A stretch of DNA of 64,000 nucleotides from an uncultured Paraprevotella sp. (GCA_944321365.1 CALULA010000001.1:496001-560000), one strand, 5' to 3'. Positions 45,699 through 55,127 are shown, counted from the first letter of the stretch. Numbers and translations: made by a program. The notes: generated by a model not told the origin, from the letters alone.

Positions 45699-47227
45699 AT
45701 AGAGAAGACATATACGCTCGTTTTGAGACTCTCGACCGGCAGGCCACCCAGGGCGGCGGTCCCGACAAAGTGGAAAAACAGCATGCCGCAGGCCACATGA
45801 CGGCCCGCGAGCGCATTGATACGTTGCTGGATAAAGGAACGTTCTGCGAGATCGACAAGTTTGTAAATCATCGCTGCACGCGTTTCGGCATGGAAAAGAA
45901 ACAAATTCCGGGTGATGGCGTAGTGTGCGGCTACGGAAAGATTGACGGTCGTCTGGTCTTTGTCTATGCTTACGACTTCACGGTGCATGGCGGTTCGCTC
46001 AGCGAGACCAACGCTGCCAAGATTGTTAAAGTGCAAAGTCTGGCCCTGCAAAACGGCGCTCCCGTCATCGGGCTGAACGATTCCGGCGGTGCCCGCATAC
46101 AAGAAGGCGTGCAAAGTCTGGCCGGTTACGCCTCCATCTTCCGGCAGAACACGATGGCCTCCGGTGTCATTCCGCAACTTACGGCCATATTGGGGCCGTG
46201 TGCCGGCGGGGCCTGCTATTCGCCCGCGCTGACCGACTTCATTTTCATGGTAGACAGCCGGAGCTACATGTTCATCACCGGCCCGGATGTGGTGAAAGCC
46301 GTGACCAACGAAGTGGTGAACAAGGAAGAACTGGGCGGGGCTTATACTCACAGCAGCAAAAGCGGCGTGGCGCATTTCATGTATTCCACCGAGGAAGAGA
46401 CTCTGATGCAGATGCGCGAACTACTCAGCTTCCTGCCTTCCAATAACATGGAAGATGCGCCGATCGTGCCTTGTACGGACGACATAAACCGGCGGGTAGA
46501 GAGCTTGCAGACCGTAGTTCCGGAAGATCCCAATCAGCCGTATGACATCAAAGACGTGATAGAACCGGTGGTGGACGACCAGTATTTTCTGGAAGTCATG
46601 CCGCATTTCGCCAAGAATGTCGTTATCGGTTTTGCCCGTCTTGGCGGCCAGACGGTCGGTATCGTGGCCAATCAGCCCGCATTTCTGGCCGGAGTGCTCG
46701 ACATAGATGCTTCAGACAAAGCCGCACGCTTCATCCGTTTCTGCGACTGCTTTAACATTCCGCTGGTGACATTTGAAGACGTTCCGGGCTTTTTGCCGGG
46801 AACAGCACAAGAACATAACGGCATTATCCGCCATGGAGCGAAGATAGTTTACGCCTATGCCGAAGCCACCGTACCTAAGATTACGCTTATCACACGCAAA
46901 GCCTATGGCGGGGCTTACATCGTCATGGCCAGCAAAATGATAGGTGCCGACGTGAATCTGGCCTGGCCACAGGCTGAGATTGCCGTGATGGGGGCTTCCG
47001 GTGCCGTAAATATTCTGTATCGTAAGGCTTCGGACGAAGAGAAAACAGCGGCGGTGAATGCTTATGAGGAAGAGTTTTCCAATCCCTATCGGGCTGCCGA
47101 ACGCGGATTGGTGGATGAGGTCATCATGCCGCGCGACACTCGTGTCAAACTGATTCGTGCACTGGAGATGTCGCGCAACAAGAATCAAAGTAATCCTCCA
47201 AAGAAGCACGGCAATATGCCTCTTTGA
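45695..47227 (+). CDS. Acyl-CoA carboxyltransferase (propionyl-CoA carboxylase beta / MmdA type)
   Basis: 510 residues, crotonase-fold carboxyltransferase with fused N and C halves. CoA and carboxybiotin sites: GLNDSGGARIQEGVQSLAGYA, LGPCAGGACYSPALTDF, FITGPDVVKAVTNEVV, FEDVPGFLPGTAQEHNGIIRHGAK and TRKAYGGAYIVMASKMIGAD, which match propionyl-CoA carboxylase beta and methylmalonyl-CoA decarboxylase alpha. No membrane decarboxylase subunit is adjacent, so a soluble carboxylase is the simpler reading. Its product or substrate, methylmalonyl-CoA, is handled by a B12-dependent mutase, which explains a B12 riboswitch on the operon. Confidence 0.94.
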   Translation: MNREDIYARFETLDRQATQGGGPDKVEKQHAAGHMTARERIDTLLDKGTFCEIDKFVNHRCTRFGMEKKQIPGDGVVCGYGKIDGRLVFVYAYDFTVHGGSLSETNAAKIVKVQSLALQNGAPVIGLNDSGGARIQEGVQSLAGYASIFRQNTMASGVIPQLTAILGPCAGGACYSPALTDFIFMVDSRSYMFITGPDVVKAVTNEVVNKEELGGAYTHSSKSGVAHFMYSTEEETLMQMRELLSFLPSNNMEDAPIVPCTDDINRRVESLQTVVPEDPNQPYDIKDVIEPVVDDQYFLEVMPHFAKNVVIGFARLGGQTVGIVANQPAFLAGVLDIDASDKAARFIRFCDCFNIPLVTFEDVPGFLPGTAQEHNGIIRHGAKIVYAYAEATVPKITLITRKAYGGAYIVMASKMIGADVNLAWPQAEIAVMGASGAVNILYRKASDEEKTAAVNAYEEEFSNPYRAAERGLVDEVIMPRDTRVKLIRALEMSRNKNQSNPPKKHGNMPL

Positions 47228-47366
47228 CAGGAATTTATGCCATAGTGTACAAAACAGATTCAGCGGGAGGGGCGCATTGCAGTGACCGGCGGTGCATCCC
47301 TCTCTCTGTCTGTCTCAATATTTATGCATATTCAGCCGAAAATTCTCCCGAATGAATTTAAATCAT

Positions 47367-47374
47367 TATCTTTG
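47367..47374 (+). promoter_or_regulatory. -7 promoter element for the DEAD-box gene
   Basis: TATCTTTG, exact consensus, 24 bases before the ATG at 47399. The gap behind the carboxylase operon also contains an imperfect GC-rich hairpin near 47259-47296 that may terminate it. Confidence 0.6.
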
Positions 47375-47398
47375 TAGCCTTATGAAAAATGAATAAGT

Positions 47399-48721
47399 AT
47401 GAGCAAGATTACAATCGAAGAGATACTGTGGAACTTGCGTATCGATGATTTGACTCCGATGCAACAGGCCGCTACTGCTGAATGGCGCAAAGGAAAGGAT
47501 CTGGTGTTGCTTGCACCGACCGGTTCCGGCAAGACACTGGCTTATCTGCTGGCCCTGCTTCAGTCTCTGACGGATGACGATGTGTTGCAGGCACTTATCC
47601 TGGTACCGTCCAGAGAGCTTGCATTACAGACAGAACAAGTGTTCAAGGCGGCAAGAACGGGAATACCCGTCATGAGCTGTTATGGCGGGCGACCGGCAAT
47701 GGATGAGCACCGTCAGATGAAGGCACTCCGGCCAAAAGTCATCGTGGCTACGCCGGGACGTATGAACGACCATATGGAGAAAGGCAATGTGAATATCTCA
47801 CATATTCACACGCTGGTCATCGATGAATTCGACAAATGTCTGGAATTGGGATTCAGGGAAGAGATGAACCGGATTGTTCTACAGCTGAAAGCCTTGAAAC
47901 GCCGGTTCCTGCTTTCGGCGACAGATGCTCCGGACATTCCGGATTTCGTGTCGGCAAAAGATTTCATCAAGGTGAACTTTCTGGCGGCAGATGAGCAGAT
48001 ACCGGAACGGATAACGGTATATTCCTTGAAGTCTCCGGAAAAAGACAAACTCCGTACCGTGGCTCGTCTCCTTTGCTTTTTAGGTAGCAAGAAGTCGCTG
48101 ATATTTGTCAACTACCGTGAAAGCGTGGAACGAGTGTGCCACTTCCTGCAAAATGAAGGCATAGCATGCGAAATGTTTCATGGAGGCATGGAGCAAAAAG
48201 ACAGAGAACGCGCGCTGTATAAGTTCGGCAACGGCTCTTGCAATGTGTTTATATCCACCGATCTGGCGGCAAGAGGATTAGACATACCGGACATTGACTG
48301 CGTGATACATTATCATTTGCCGCTCAATGAAGATGCCTATATTCACCGCAATGGCCGCACAGCCCGCTGGGATGCCGAGGGAAAAGTGTTCATGATTGTC
48401 GGTCCGGGAGAGCATATACCGGAATTCGTGTGCCAGAACGTGAAACCATACATCCTTTCGGGAGAAACACCTCGTCCTGCTCTTCCGCTGTGGGTTACTT
48501 TATATATAGGTAAAGGGAAGAAGGACAAAATCAACAAAATAGACATTGTCGGTTTCCTGACTAAAGTAGGCGGACTGGCGAAAGAGGACATCGGTAGGAT
48601 AGACGTGAAAGAGCATTACGCTTTTGTTGCCGTCAGACGGCAGTCGCTGAACGCGGTGCTGTCGGCAGTCAAAGGACAGAAAATAAAAGGCGTGAGAACA
48701 ATCATAGAGGAAACAAGGTAG
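47399..48721 (+). CDS. DEAD-box RNA helicase with DbpA-type RNA-binding domain
   Basis: 440 residues. Motifs in order: Q motif LTPMQQAA, I APTGSGKT, Ia PSRELALQ, Ib TPGR, II DEFD (instead of DEAD), III SATD, IV LIFVNYR, V TDLAARGLDIPD, VI HRNGRTAR. The C-terminal ~75 residues (WVTLYIGKGKKDKINKIDIVGFLTKVGGLAKEDIGRIDVKEHYAFVAV) are a DbpA-like RRM, which in E. coli binds 23S rRNA hairpin 92; a role in large-subunit assembly is likely. DEFD in motif II keeps both acidic residues, so ATPase activity should be retained. It ends in TAG. Confidence 0.94.
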   Translation: MSKITIEEILWNLRIDDLTPMQQAATAEWRKGKDLVLLAPTGSGKTLAYLLALLQSLTDDDVLQALILVPSRELALQTEQVFKAARTGIPVMSCYGGRPAMDEHRQMKALRPKVIVATPGRMNDHMEKGNVNISHIHTLVIDEFDKCLELGFREEMNRIVLQLKALKRRFLLSATDAPDIPDFVSAKDFIKVNFLAADEQIPERITVYSLKSPEKDKLRTVARLLCFLGSKKSLIFVNYRESVERVCHFLQNEGIACEMFHGGMEQKDRERALYKFGNGSCNVFISTDLAARGLDIPDIDCVIHYHLPLNEDAYIHRNGRTARWDAEGKVFMIVGPGEHIPEFVCQNVKPYILSGETPRPALPLWVTLYIGKGKKDKINKIDIVGFLTKVGGLAKEDIGRIDVKEHYAFVAVRRQSLNAVLSAVKGQKIKGVRTIIEETR

Positions 48722-48890
48722 AATGACGGGTTGTAAATACGAACGACGGTTTATCTATTATCTGAAAGCAAAAAAACGATTATGCTTGAATTTTGTGGCA
48801 ATAATCGTTGGTTTTATGGATAATATTTGCTACTTTCGCAGCAGTTATGCTCAGAACAACTGATAATTAATCTTAAGTTTTACAAATGAG

Positions 48891-49958
48891 ATGAAGAAGT
48901 ATAATTTTAATGCAGGTCCATCCATGTTGCCGCGTGAGGTTATTGAAGCAACGGCAGCCGCATGTCTGGACTTTGAAGGAAGCGGACTTTCCCTGATGGA
49001 AATCAGTCATCGGGCTAAGAATTTCCAGCCTGTTGTTGACAAGGCTGTAGAGTTGGTAAAAGAATTGTTTGATGTGCCGTCAGGCTATTCCGTCATCTTC
49101 CTGGCCGGTGGTGCCAGTACGGAATTCTGCCGTGTCCCCTATAATTTCTTGGAGAAGAAAGCAGCTTATTTAAATACGGGTACATGGGCTAAGAAAGCGA
49201 TGAAAGAAGCCAAACTCTTTGGAGAGGTCGTAGAAGTAGCTTCTTCGGCTGAAAGTAACTATACTTACATTCCTAAGAACTTTGATATTCCTGCAGATGC
49301 TGATTATCTGCATATAACATCCAACAACACCATCTTCGGAACGGAGATGCGTTATGACCTGGACAGCCCTGTGCCATTGGTAGCCGACATGTCGTCCGAC
49401 ATCTTCTCACGTCCGGTTGATGTAAGCAAATACAATTGTATCTATGCCGGAGCACAGAAAAACGTCTCCATGGCCGGAGTCAATATCCTGATTGTGAAGG
49501 ACGATGCTTTGGGCAAGGTTTCCCGTCAGATTCCGACAATGCTTGATTACCGTACACACGTGCAGAGCGGTTCTATGTTCAACACTCCTCCTGTAGTTCC
49601 TATCTATTGCGCCATGAAGAACCTGGAATGGGTGAAGAATCAGGGCGGCGTGAAAGCTATGGATAAGCGTGCACACGAGCGTGCAGACTTGTTATACAGT
49701 GAGATAGAGCGCAACAAGCTGTTCCGCGGGACAGTCAAGGAAGAAGACCGCTCGCTGATGAATATCTGCTTCGTGATGAACGATGAATACAAAGAGCTTG
49801 AAGCCGATTTCCTGCAATATGCTACAGACAGAGGCATGGTGGGCATCAAGGGACACCGCAGTGTAGGCGGATTCCGCGCTTCTTGCTACAATGCACAGAC
49901 AATAGAGGGCGTGCAGGCCTTGATTCAGTGCATGAAGGATTTTGAAGCACAACATTAA
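48891..49958 (+). CDS. serC: Phosphoserine aminotransferase
   Basis: 355 residues; converts 3-phosphohydroxypyruvate and glutamate to phosphoserine. [18 protein letters not shown] at the N-terminus, [17 protein letters not shown], and the PLP lysine in [22 protein letters not shown] are complete; [24 protein letters not shown] closes the protein. It precedes serA and a DUF1015 gene; a near-consensus -7 box (TACTTTCG) is at 48831-48838. Confidence 0.98.
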   Translation: MKKYNFNAGPSMLPREVIEATAAACLDFEGSGLSLMEISHRAKNFQPVVDKAVELVKELFDVPSGYSVIFLAGGASTEFCRVPYNFLEKKAAYLNTGTWAKKAMKEAKLFGEVVEVASSAESNYTYIPKNFDIPADADYLHITSNNTIFGTEMRYDLDSPVPLVADMSSDIFSRPVDVSKYNCIYAGAQKNVSMAGVNILIVKDDALGKVSRQIPTMLDYRTHVQSGSMFNTPPVVPIYCAMKNLEWVKNQGGVKAMDKRAHERADLLYSEIERNKLFRGTVKEEDRSLMNICFVMNDEYKELEADFLQYATDRGMVGIKGHRSVGGFRASCYNAQTIEGVQALIQCMKDFEAQH

Positions 49959-49969
49959 CAGAGAAAAGT

Positions 49970-50018
49970 GGACAGGCAGCATTCGGAAAGGATGAACAGG
50001 CCTGTCCTGTTTTATTTT
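49970..50018 (+). terminator. Terminator or attenuator between serC and serA
   Basis: GGACAGGC (49970-49977) pairs with GCCTGTCC (50000-50007), followed by TGTTTTATTTTC. It lies inside an otherwise operon-like pair, so it may lower serA expression relative to serC. Confidence 0.7.
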
Positions 50019-50047
50019 CAGAAACACGAAAGAAAAAGGAACAAGTC

Positions 50048-50968
50048 ATGAACAAAATATTGGTTGCAACAGAAAAACCGTTCGCACAGATTGCCGTGGA
50101 CGGTATAAAGAAAGCCGCTGAGGATGGCGGAATGGAAGTCGTACTGTTGGAAAAATATACAGAGAAAGCGCAGCTTCTGGCTGCCGTGGCTGATGCTGAC
50201 GCCTTGATCATACGCAGCGACAAGGTGGATAATGAGGTGTTCGACGCCGCCAAGAAACTGAAAATCGTAGTAAGAGCCGGTGCAGGTTATGACAATGTGG
50301 ACCTGGCTGCTGCGACGGCTCATGGTGTTGTCGTCATGAACACACCGGGACAGAATTCCAATGCCGTGGCTGAATTAGTATTCGGCATGTTGGTCTATGC
50401 CGTCCGCAATTTCTACAACGGTAAGGCAGGAACCGAATTGAAAGGGAAGAAGTTGGGCATCTTGGCTTATGGCAATGTGGGCCGTCGGGTGGCTCATATC
50501 GCAAAAGGCTTCGATATGGACGTATACGCCTATGATGCTTATTGCCCGGCTTCGGCCATCGAGGCTGACGGCGTAAAAGCCGTATCCGGTCAGGATGAAC
50601 TGTTCAGCACATGCGACATAGTATCGTTGCACATTCCTGCAACGGCAGAAACCCGTCAGAGCATCAACTATGCGCTGGTCAACAAGATGCCAAAGGGCGG
50701 CATTCTGATCAATACGGCACGTAAGGAAGTCATCAATGAGGCGGAATTGCTGAAGCTGATGGCGGAACGGACAGATCTGAAATACATAACGGACATTATG
50801 CCCGACGCCGATGCCGATTTCCGCGCACTGGAAGGCCGTTATTTCTCTACGCCCAAGAAGATGGGAGCGCAGACGGCCGAGGCCAATGTCAATGCGGGAG
50901 TTGCTGCCGCCCGTCAGATTGTGGCGTTCTTCAATGAGGGCTGTACGCGATTCCAGGTGAACAAATAA
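50048..50968 (+). CDS. serA: D-3-phosphoglycerate dehydrogenase, short Lys-type
   Basis: 306 residues; first step of serine synthesis. Only the substrate and NAD domains are present: no ACT or ASB domain, so no serine feedback through that route. The nucleotide loop is GILAYGNVGRRVA, with Ala in place of the first Gly of GxGxxG. Where most 2-hydroxyacid dehydrogenases have the catalytic His (TPH), this reads STPKKMGAQTAEAN, giving Lys. Short Lys-type PGDHs are known (for example Entamoeba), so it is probably active. RAGAGYDNVD and NTARKEVINEAEL are normal family motifs. Confidence 0.93.
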   Translation: MNKILVATEKPFAQIAVDGIKKAAEDGGMEVVLLEKYTEKAQLLAAVADADALIIRSDKVDNEVFDAAKKLKIVVRAGAGYDNVDLAAATAHGVVVMNTPGQNSNAVAELVFGMLVYAVRNFYNGKAGTELKGKKLGILAYGNVGRRVAHIAKGFDMDVYAYDAYCPASAIEADGVKAVSGQDELFSTCDIVSLHIPATAETRQSINYALVNKMPKGGILINTARKEVINEAELLKLMAERTDLKYITDIMPDADADFRALEGRYFSTPKKMGAQTAEANVNAGVAAARQIVAFFNEGCTRFQVNK

Positions 50969-50980
50969 TCTGTTGATATT

Positions 50981-52228
50981 ATGGCTCAGGTCAGACCGTT
51001 TAAAGGACTTCGCCCGCCAACAGAGCTGGTGGAACGCGTAGAATGCCGTCCTTATGATGTGCTCAATACCGAAGAGGCACGCCGTGAGGCGGGCGATAAT
51101 GAAATGTCGCTTTACCACATCATACGGCCGGAAATAGATTTTCCGGAAGGAACAGACGAGTATGCAGACTCAGTGTATGAGAAAGCTGCAGAGAATTTCT
51201 GCAAATTCCAACGCGAAGGATGGCTGGTACAGGACAGCAAACCGCTGTACTATATTTATGCACAGACCATGAACGGACACACACAACATGGAATAGTGCT
51301 GGGTGCCAGTGTGGAGGATTACCTGAACGGTGCGATTAAGAAACATGAGTTGACGCGGCAAGACAAAGAGGAGGACCGCATGAGGCATGTCCGCATCACG
51401 GACGCCAACATCGAGCCTGTCTTTCTGGCCTATCGCGACAATGCGACACTGGCTGAGCTGATCAGGAAATATGCGGAACGCCAGCCTGTCTACGATTTCA
51501 TTGCGCCTATAGACGGGTTCGGCCATCGTCTGTGGCTGGTGGATGACGATGCCGACATCGCAACCATTACGGCTGAATTTGCCGCCATGCCGGCACTCTA
51601 TATTGCCGACGGCCATCATCGCACGGCTGCTGCCGCACGAGTAGGAGAGGAGAAAGCCCGCAAGGACGGTTTCAGTCATCCTGAAGCAGAATACAATTAT
51701 TTTATGGCTGTCTGTTTTCCGGCCAGTGAGTTGACCATATTGGATTATAACCGTGTGGTGACCGACTTGAGGGGATATTCTACAGAAGATTTTCTGGATG
51801 CCTTGCGGAAGAACTTTGAAGTCTGCTGCATGGGACACGAAAACTATAAGCCGCAGAAGCTGCATGAATTCTCCCTTTATGTTGACCGGAACTGGTATCG
51901 TCTCAATGTATTGCCCGGACGTTTCGACGAGAATGACCCTATCGGCATGTTAGACGTGAGCATCAGCAGTCGTCTGATTCTGGACGAGCTGCTGGACATC
52001 AAGGATTTGCGCCGGGACAAACGGATAGACTTTGTGGGAGGCCTGCGCGGACTGGATGAGCTGAGGAGGCGTTGCGACAGTGGAGAAATGAAGATGGCTC
52101 TGGCTTTGTATCCCGTCCCCATGCAGCAAATCATGACCATTGCCGATGCCGGAGGAATCATGCCTCCGAAAGCCACTTGGTTTGAACCCAAGCTGCGCAG
52201 CGGGCTGGTGATTCATAAACTTTCGTAG
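50981..52228 (+). CDS. DUF1015-family protein
   Basis: 415 residues, soluble. Conserved blocks: RPFKGLRPPTELVERVECRPYDVLNTEEAR at the N-terminus, LYYIYAQTMNGHTQHGIVLGASVEDYLNGAIKKHELTRQDKEEDR, LYIADGHHRTAAAARVGEE and YFMAVCFPASELTILDYNRVV. The ADGHHR motif and charged pockets suggest a catalytic or ligand site, but no activity is established. It starts 12 bp after serA, and serC-serA-DUF1015 is a recurrent trio in Bacteroidota, suggesting a link to phosphoserine or serine metabolism. Confidence 0.93.
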   Translation: MAQVRPFKGLRPPTELVERVECRPYDVLNTEEARREAGDNEMSLYHIIRPEIDFPEGTDEYADSVYEKAAENFCKFQREGWLVQDSKPLYYIYAQTMNGHTQHGIVLGASVEDYLNGAIKKHELTRQDKEEDRMRHVRITDANIEPVFLAYRDNATLAELIRKYAERQPVYDFIAPIDGFGHRLWLVDDDADIATITAEFAAMPALYIADGHHRTAAAARVGEEKARKDGFSHPEAEYNYFMAVCFPASELTILDYNRVVTDLRGYSTEDFLDALRKNFEVCCMGHENYKPQKLHEFSLYVDRNWYRLNVLPGRFDENDPIGMLDVSISSRLILDELLDIKDLRRDKRIDFVGGLRGLDELRRRCDSGEMKMALALYPVPMQQIMTIADAGGIMPPKATWFEPKLRSGLVIHKLS

Positions 52229-52251
52229 CGGAAAGCATCACGGAACTCATC

Positions 52252-52294
52252 ACTCCGGTTGTCGGCAAGAGAATGTCGGCATCCGGAGTTTTTT
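52252..52294 (+). terminator. Intrinsic terminator of serA-DUF1015
   Basis: ACTCCGG (52252-52258) pairs with CCGGAGT (52283-52289), followed by TTTTTT. It lies just before the yigZ start. Confidence 0.8.
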
Positions 52295-52304
52295 ATAAGA
52301 TGAC

Positions 52305-52922
52305 ATGGAAGAAAAGGATACATATAAAACAATCGAAGCTCCCGCCATGGGAGAATACAGTGAAAAACGTAGCAAGTTCCTGGCTTTTGCACATCCGGTG
52401 CAGACTACGGAGGAAGTGAAGGAATGGGTGGGGCATTATCAAAAGAAATATTACGATGCCCGACACTGCTGTTATGCTTACATGCTGGGGGCCGCCCGCA
52501 AAGAGTTTCGTGCCAATGACAATGGCGAGCCTTCAGGGACTGCCGGAAAGCCCATCCTCGGTCAGATCAATTCCAACGAGCTGACAGACATCCTGATTGT
52601 CGTCATACGTTATTTCGGGGGGATAAAGCTGGGTACAAGCGGGCTGATACAGGCTTACAAGGCTGCTGCGGCAGCCGCACTTTCTGAAGCCTGTGTCGTG
52701 GAACGGACCGTAGATGAGGACGTGACATTTTATTTTGAATATCCGTTCATGAATGCCGTCATGCGTGTCGTGAAAGACGAGAATCCCGCTATCGTGCGTC
52801 AGGGCTATGAAAATGATTGCAGCATGACCTTGCGCATTCGTAAAGGACTGATGGACCGTCTGAAGCAAAAGTTGGAAAAGATAGAGACACTGCGTTTTGC
52901 AGAAGACACCGATGAGGGTTGA
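52305..52922 (+). CDS. YigZ/IMPACT-family protein
   Basis: 205 residues. The N-terminal UPF0029 domain has SEKRSKFLAFAHPV, KKYYDARHCCYAYMLG, DNGEPSGTAGKPILGQI and VIRYFGGIKLGTSGLIQAYKAAAAAAL, all hallmarks of YigZ. The C-terminal ~70 residues are an EF-G domain-V-like fold. Relatives include eukaryotic IMPACT, a regulator of translation under stress; bacterial function is not settled. It is the only gene between the terminator at 52252 and the array 5. Confidence 0.94.
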   Translation: MEEKDTYKTIEAPAMGEYSEKRSKFLAFAHPVQTTEEVKEWVGHYQKKYYDARHCCYAYMLGAARKEFRANDNGEPSGTAGKPILGQINSNELTDILIVVIRYFGGIKLGTSGLIQAYKAAAAAALSEACVVERTVDEDVTFYFEYPFMNAVMRVVKDENPAIVRQGYENDCSMTLRIRKGLMDRLKQKLEKIETLRFAEDTDEG

Positions 52923-52996
52923 CCGGACCGGAAACACTTCCGGCTGACCTGGCGGCTCTGTTTGCCGGATTGATGTCATGCAGAGAGGTGCCGTTT

Positions 52997-53084
52997 CCTT
53001 TCCGCAAGAATGCCTTGAGTCTTGCGGAAAGGTGGTCGCGGTCTTCCGCAAGACTCAAGGCATCTGTGCAACATCTTCATCCTT
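52997..53084. repeat. 22-bp palindrome array 5 with two competing hairpins
   Basis: Cores TTCCGCAA, TTGCGGAA and TTCCGCAA centred at 53003.5, 53025.5 and 53047.5; a weak fourth (TGTGCAACA) near 53069. Here single units are not palindromes, but unit 1 pairs with unit 2 over 13 bp (52997-53009 with 53020-53032), and unit 2 pairs with unit 3 over 20 perfect bp (53010-53029 with 53044-53063). The two stems share unit 2 and exclude each other. Confidence 0.92.
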
Positions 53085-53107
53085 ACGGTCATACATCTTG
53101 TGCAAAA

Positions 53108-53158
53108 CGGGCAGACGTGCGAAGCGACTCATCGTATCAGGCTTCGCACGTCTGCCCG
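53108..53158 (-). terminator. Terminator of nadE
   Basis: An 18-bp perfect stem, CGGGCAGACGTGCGAAGC (53108-53125) with its complement at 53141-53158. Read leftwards it is followed by TTTTGCAC, a short U-tract, so it serves nadE, whose stop is 38 bp away. Confidence 0.8.
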
Positions 53159-53195
53159 CTCAAAATCGACAGAAATGCCGCTTTGGCAGTTCCGT

Positions 53196-55127
53196 TTACT
53201 CCATCAGTTGATTACATTCCTCCAGCCATGCCGCAGATGAAGCGTCGCTCGGCATGCGCCAGTCGCCCCTCGGACTGAGGCTGCAACTGCCGACCTTCGG
53301 GCCGTCCGGCAGACAAGAGCGCTTGAACTGTTGCGAGAAGAAACGGCGGAAAAAGGTTGTCAGCCATTTCTTTATTACTTCATCCGTGTATTTTCCGGCA
53401 AAAGCATATGTGGCCAGGAAGAATATTTTGGAGGGCCTGAAGCCGAACCGCAATGTATAATACAGAAAGAAATCATGTAGCTCATAGGGACCGACCAGAT
53501 CCTCTGTTTTTTGTCGGATGTTGCCTTCCTCATCGGCCGGCAGCAGTTCCGGACTGATGGGCGTGTCGATGATGTCCATCAGAATAGACTGTGCTCCGTC
53601 GTCGATAATGCCATTGGCAATCCATTCGACAAGATGTTTCACCAACGTTTTGGGTACGGAGACATTTACGCCATACATGCTCATGTGATCGCCGTTGTAA
53701 GTGGCCCAGCCCAAAGCCAGTTCCGACAAGTCCCCGGTCCCTACGACTATTCCGTTCATCTGATTTGCCGCATCCATCAGAATTTGTGTGCGTTCTCTGG
53801 CCTGGCTGTTCTCGTAAGTCACTCCACGGTCATCGGCAGCCAGTCCCAGATCTTCAAAATGTTGCAGACAGGCTTTCTTGATGCTGATTTCCCTGATCGT
53901 AACGCCCAGACTGTTCATCAGCCCTATGGCGTTTGTGTAGGTCCTGTCAGTCGTTCCGAATCCCGGCATGGTGATTCCGATTATGCCTTTCCGCGACAGC
54001 CCCAGACGGTCGAATGTCTTGACGCAGACCAGCAGGGCTAAAGTGGAGTCTAAGCCTCCGGATATGCCGACCACTGCAGTTTGTGCGCGTGTATGTATCA
54101 AACGCTTGGCCAGACCTTCTATCTGTATGGCGAAAATTTCCTCACACCGGTTGTCCAGTTCCTTACCGTTTGGAACGAACGGCGATGGATCCACCGGTCT
54201 GGTCAGCTCAATTTCTTTGGGTGTGAACAGTTCCGTGTCGATCTGTATGACCTTGTTGTCTTTCAGTTTGCCGACAGAGGCGGAGAATGTTGTATTGATT
54301 CTGCGTTCCGACCGCAGCCTTTCCACATCAATCTCGCTGAACACCAGCTGTTCCTTGAAGGAAAAGCGTTCGCTCTCGGCCAGCAGAATGCCGTTTTCGA
54401 ATATCATGCCTTTACCGGCAAAGACCAGATCTTGCGTGCTTTCTCCGAATCCGGCTCCGGCAAAGACATATCCGGCGATACATCTTGCGCTCTGTTGCGC
54501 CAGCAGTGATTTCAGATATTCGTGTTTGCCGACCCCTTCATTGTCCGCGCTCAGGTTGAAAATGATTTCGGCACCTTTCAGCACCAGTCCCGAACTTGGC
54601 GGGATGGGTGCCCACACATCTTCACAAAGCTCTACGCCAAAGCTGCACGACGGGGTGTTGAATATGATATTTCGGCTCAACGGAACCATCTGTCCGCAAA
54701 GCAATACGCTCGTGTCGCCGTGAGTGTCTCCCGATGTGAACCAGCGTTGCTCATAGAACTCTTTATAATTAGGCAGATAGGTTTTTGGCACAATACCCAG
54801 AATCTTTCCTTTTTGTATGACCGCAGCGCAGTTGAGCAGCGTTCCATGACAGGAAATGGGAAGCCCGATGATGGATATGATGTCCAATGAGCGGGTGAAA
54901 TCAAGAATGCTGATCAGGCACATCTCCGCATCATCGAGCAGCAGTTGTTGGGCAAACAAGTCGCCGCAAGTGTATGCAGTGATACATAGTTCCGGGAAAC
55001 AGATGATCTCCACACCCTTGCCTTCGGCCTGAATGATAAGACTTTCAATCTGCTGTGCGTTATATTTGCAGTCGCCAACCTTGACGCTCGGAATGGCTGT
55101 AGCAATTCTGACAAAACCGTAATTCAT
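53196..55127 (-). CDS. nadE: Glutamine-dependent NAD+ synthetase
   Basis: 643 residues. The N-terminal glutaminase domain (nitrilase fold) has Glu in ICFPELCITAYTCGD, Lys in VPKTYLPNYKEFYEQRWF and Cys in GVELCEDVWAPIPPS. The C-terminal synthetase domain has the P-loop GISGGLDSTLALLV, and DLSELALGWATYNGDHMSMYGVN with ATP and deamido-NAD contacts. I chose ATG 55125-55127; upstream in-frame codons encode a hydrophobic stretch unlike the family. With pncB it covers the first and last steps of NAD salvage. Confidence 0.97.
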   Translation of the reverse strand: MNYGFVRIATAIPSVKVGDCKYNAQQIESLIIQAEGKGVEIICFPELCITAYTCGDLFAQQLLLDDAEMCLISILDFTRSLDIISIIGLPISCHGTLLNCAAVIQKGKILGIVPKTYLPNYKEFYEQRWFTSGDTHGDTSVLLCGQMVPLSRNIIFNTPSCSFGVELCEDVWAPIPPSSGLVLKGAEIIFNLSADNEGVGKHEYLKSLLAQQSARCIAGYVFAGAGFGESTQDLVFAGKGMIFENGILLAESERFSFKEQLVFSEIDVERLRSERRINTTFSASVGKLKDNKVIQIDTELFTPKEIELTRPVDPSPFVPNGKELDNRCEEIFAIQIEGLAKRLIHTRAQTAVVGISGGLDSTLALLVCVKTFDRLGLSRKGIIGITMPGFGTTDRTYTNAIGLMNSLGVTIREISIKKACLQHFEDLGLAADDRGVTYENSQARERTQILMDAANQMNGIVVGTGDLSELALGWATYNGDHMSMYGVNVSVPKTLVKHLVEWIANGIIDDGAQSILMDIIDTPISPELLPADEEGNIRQKTEDLVGPYELHDFFLYYTLRFGFRPSKIFFLATYAFAGKYTDEVIKKWLTTFFRRFFSQQFKRSCLPDGPKVGSCSLSPRGDWRMPSDASSAAWLEECNQLME

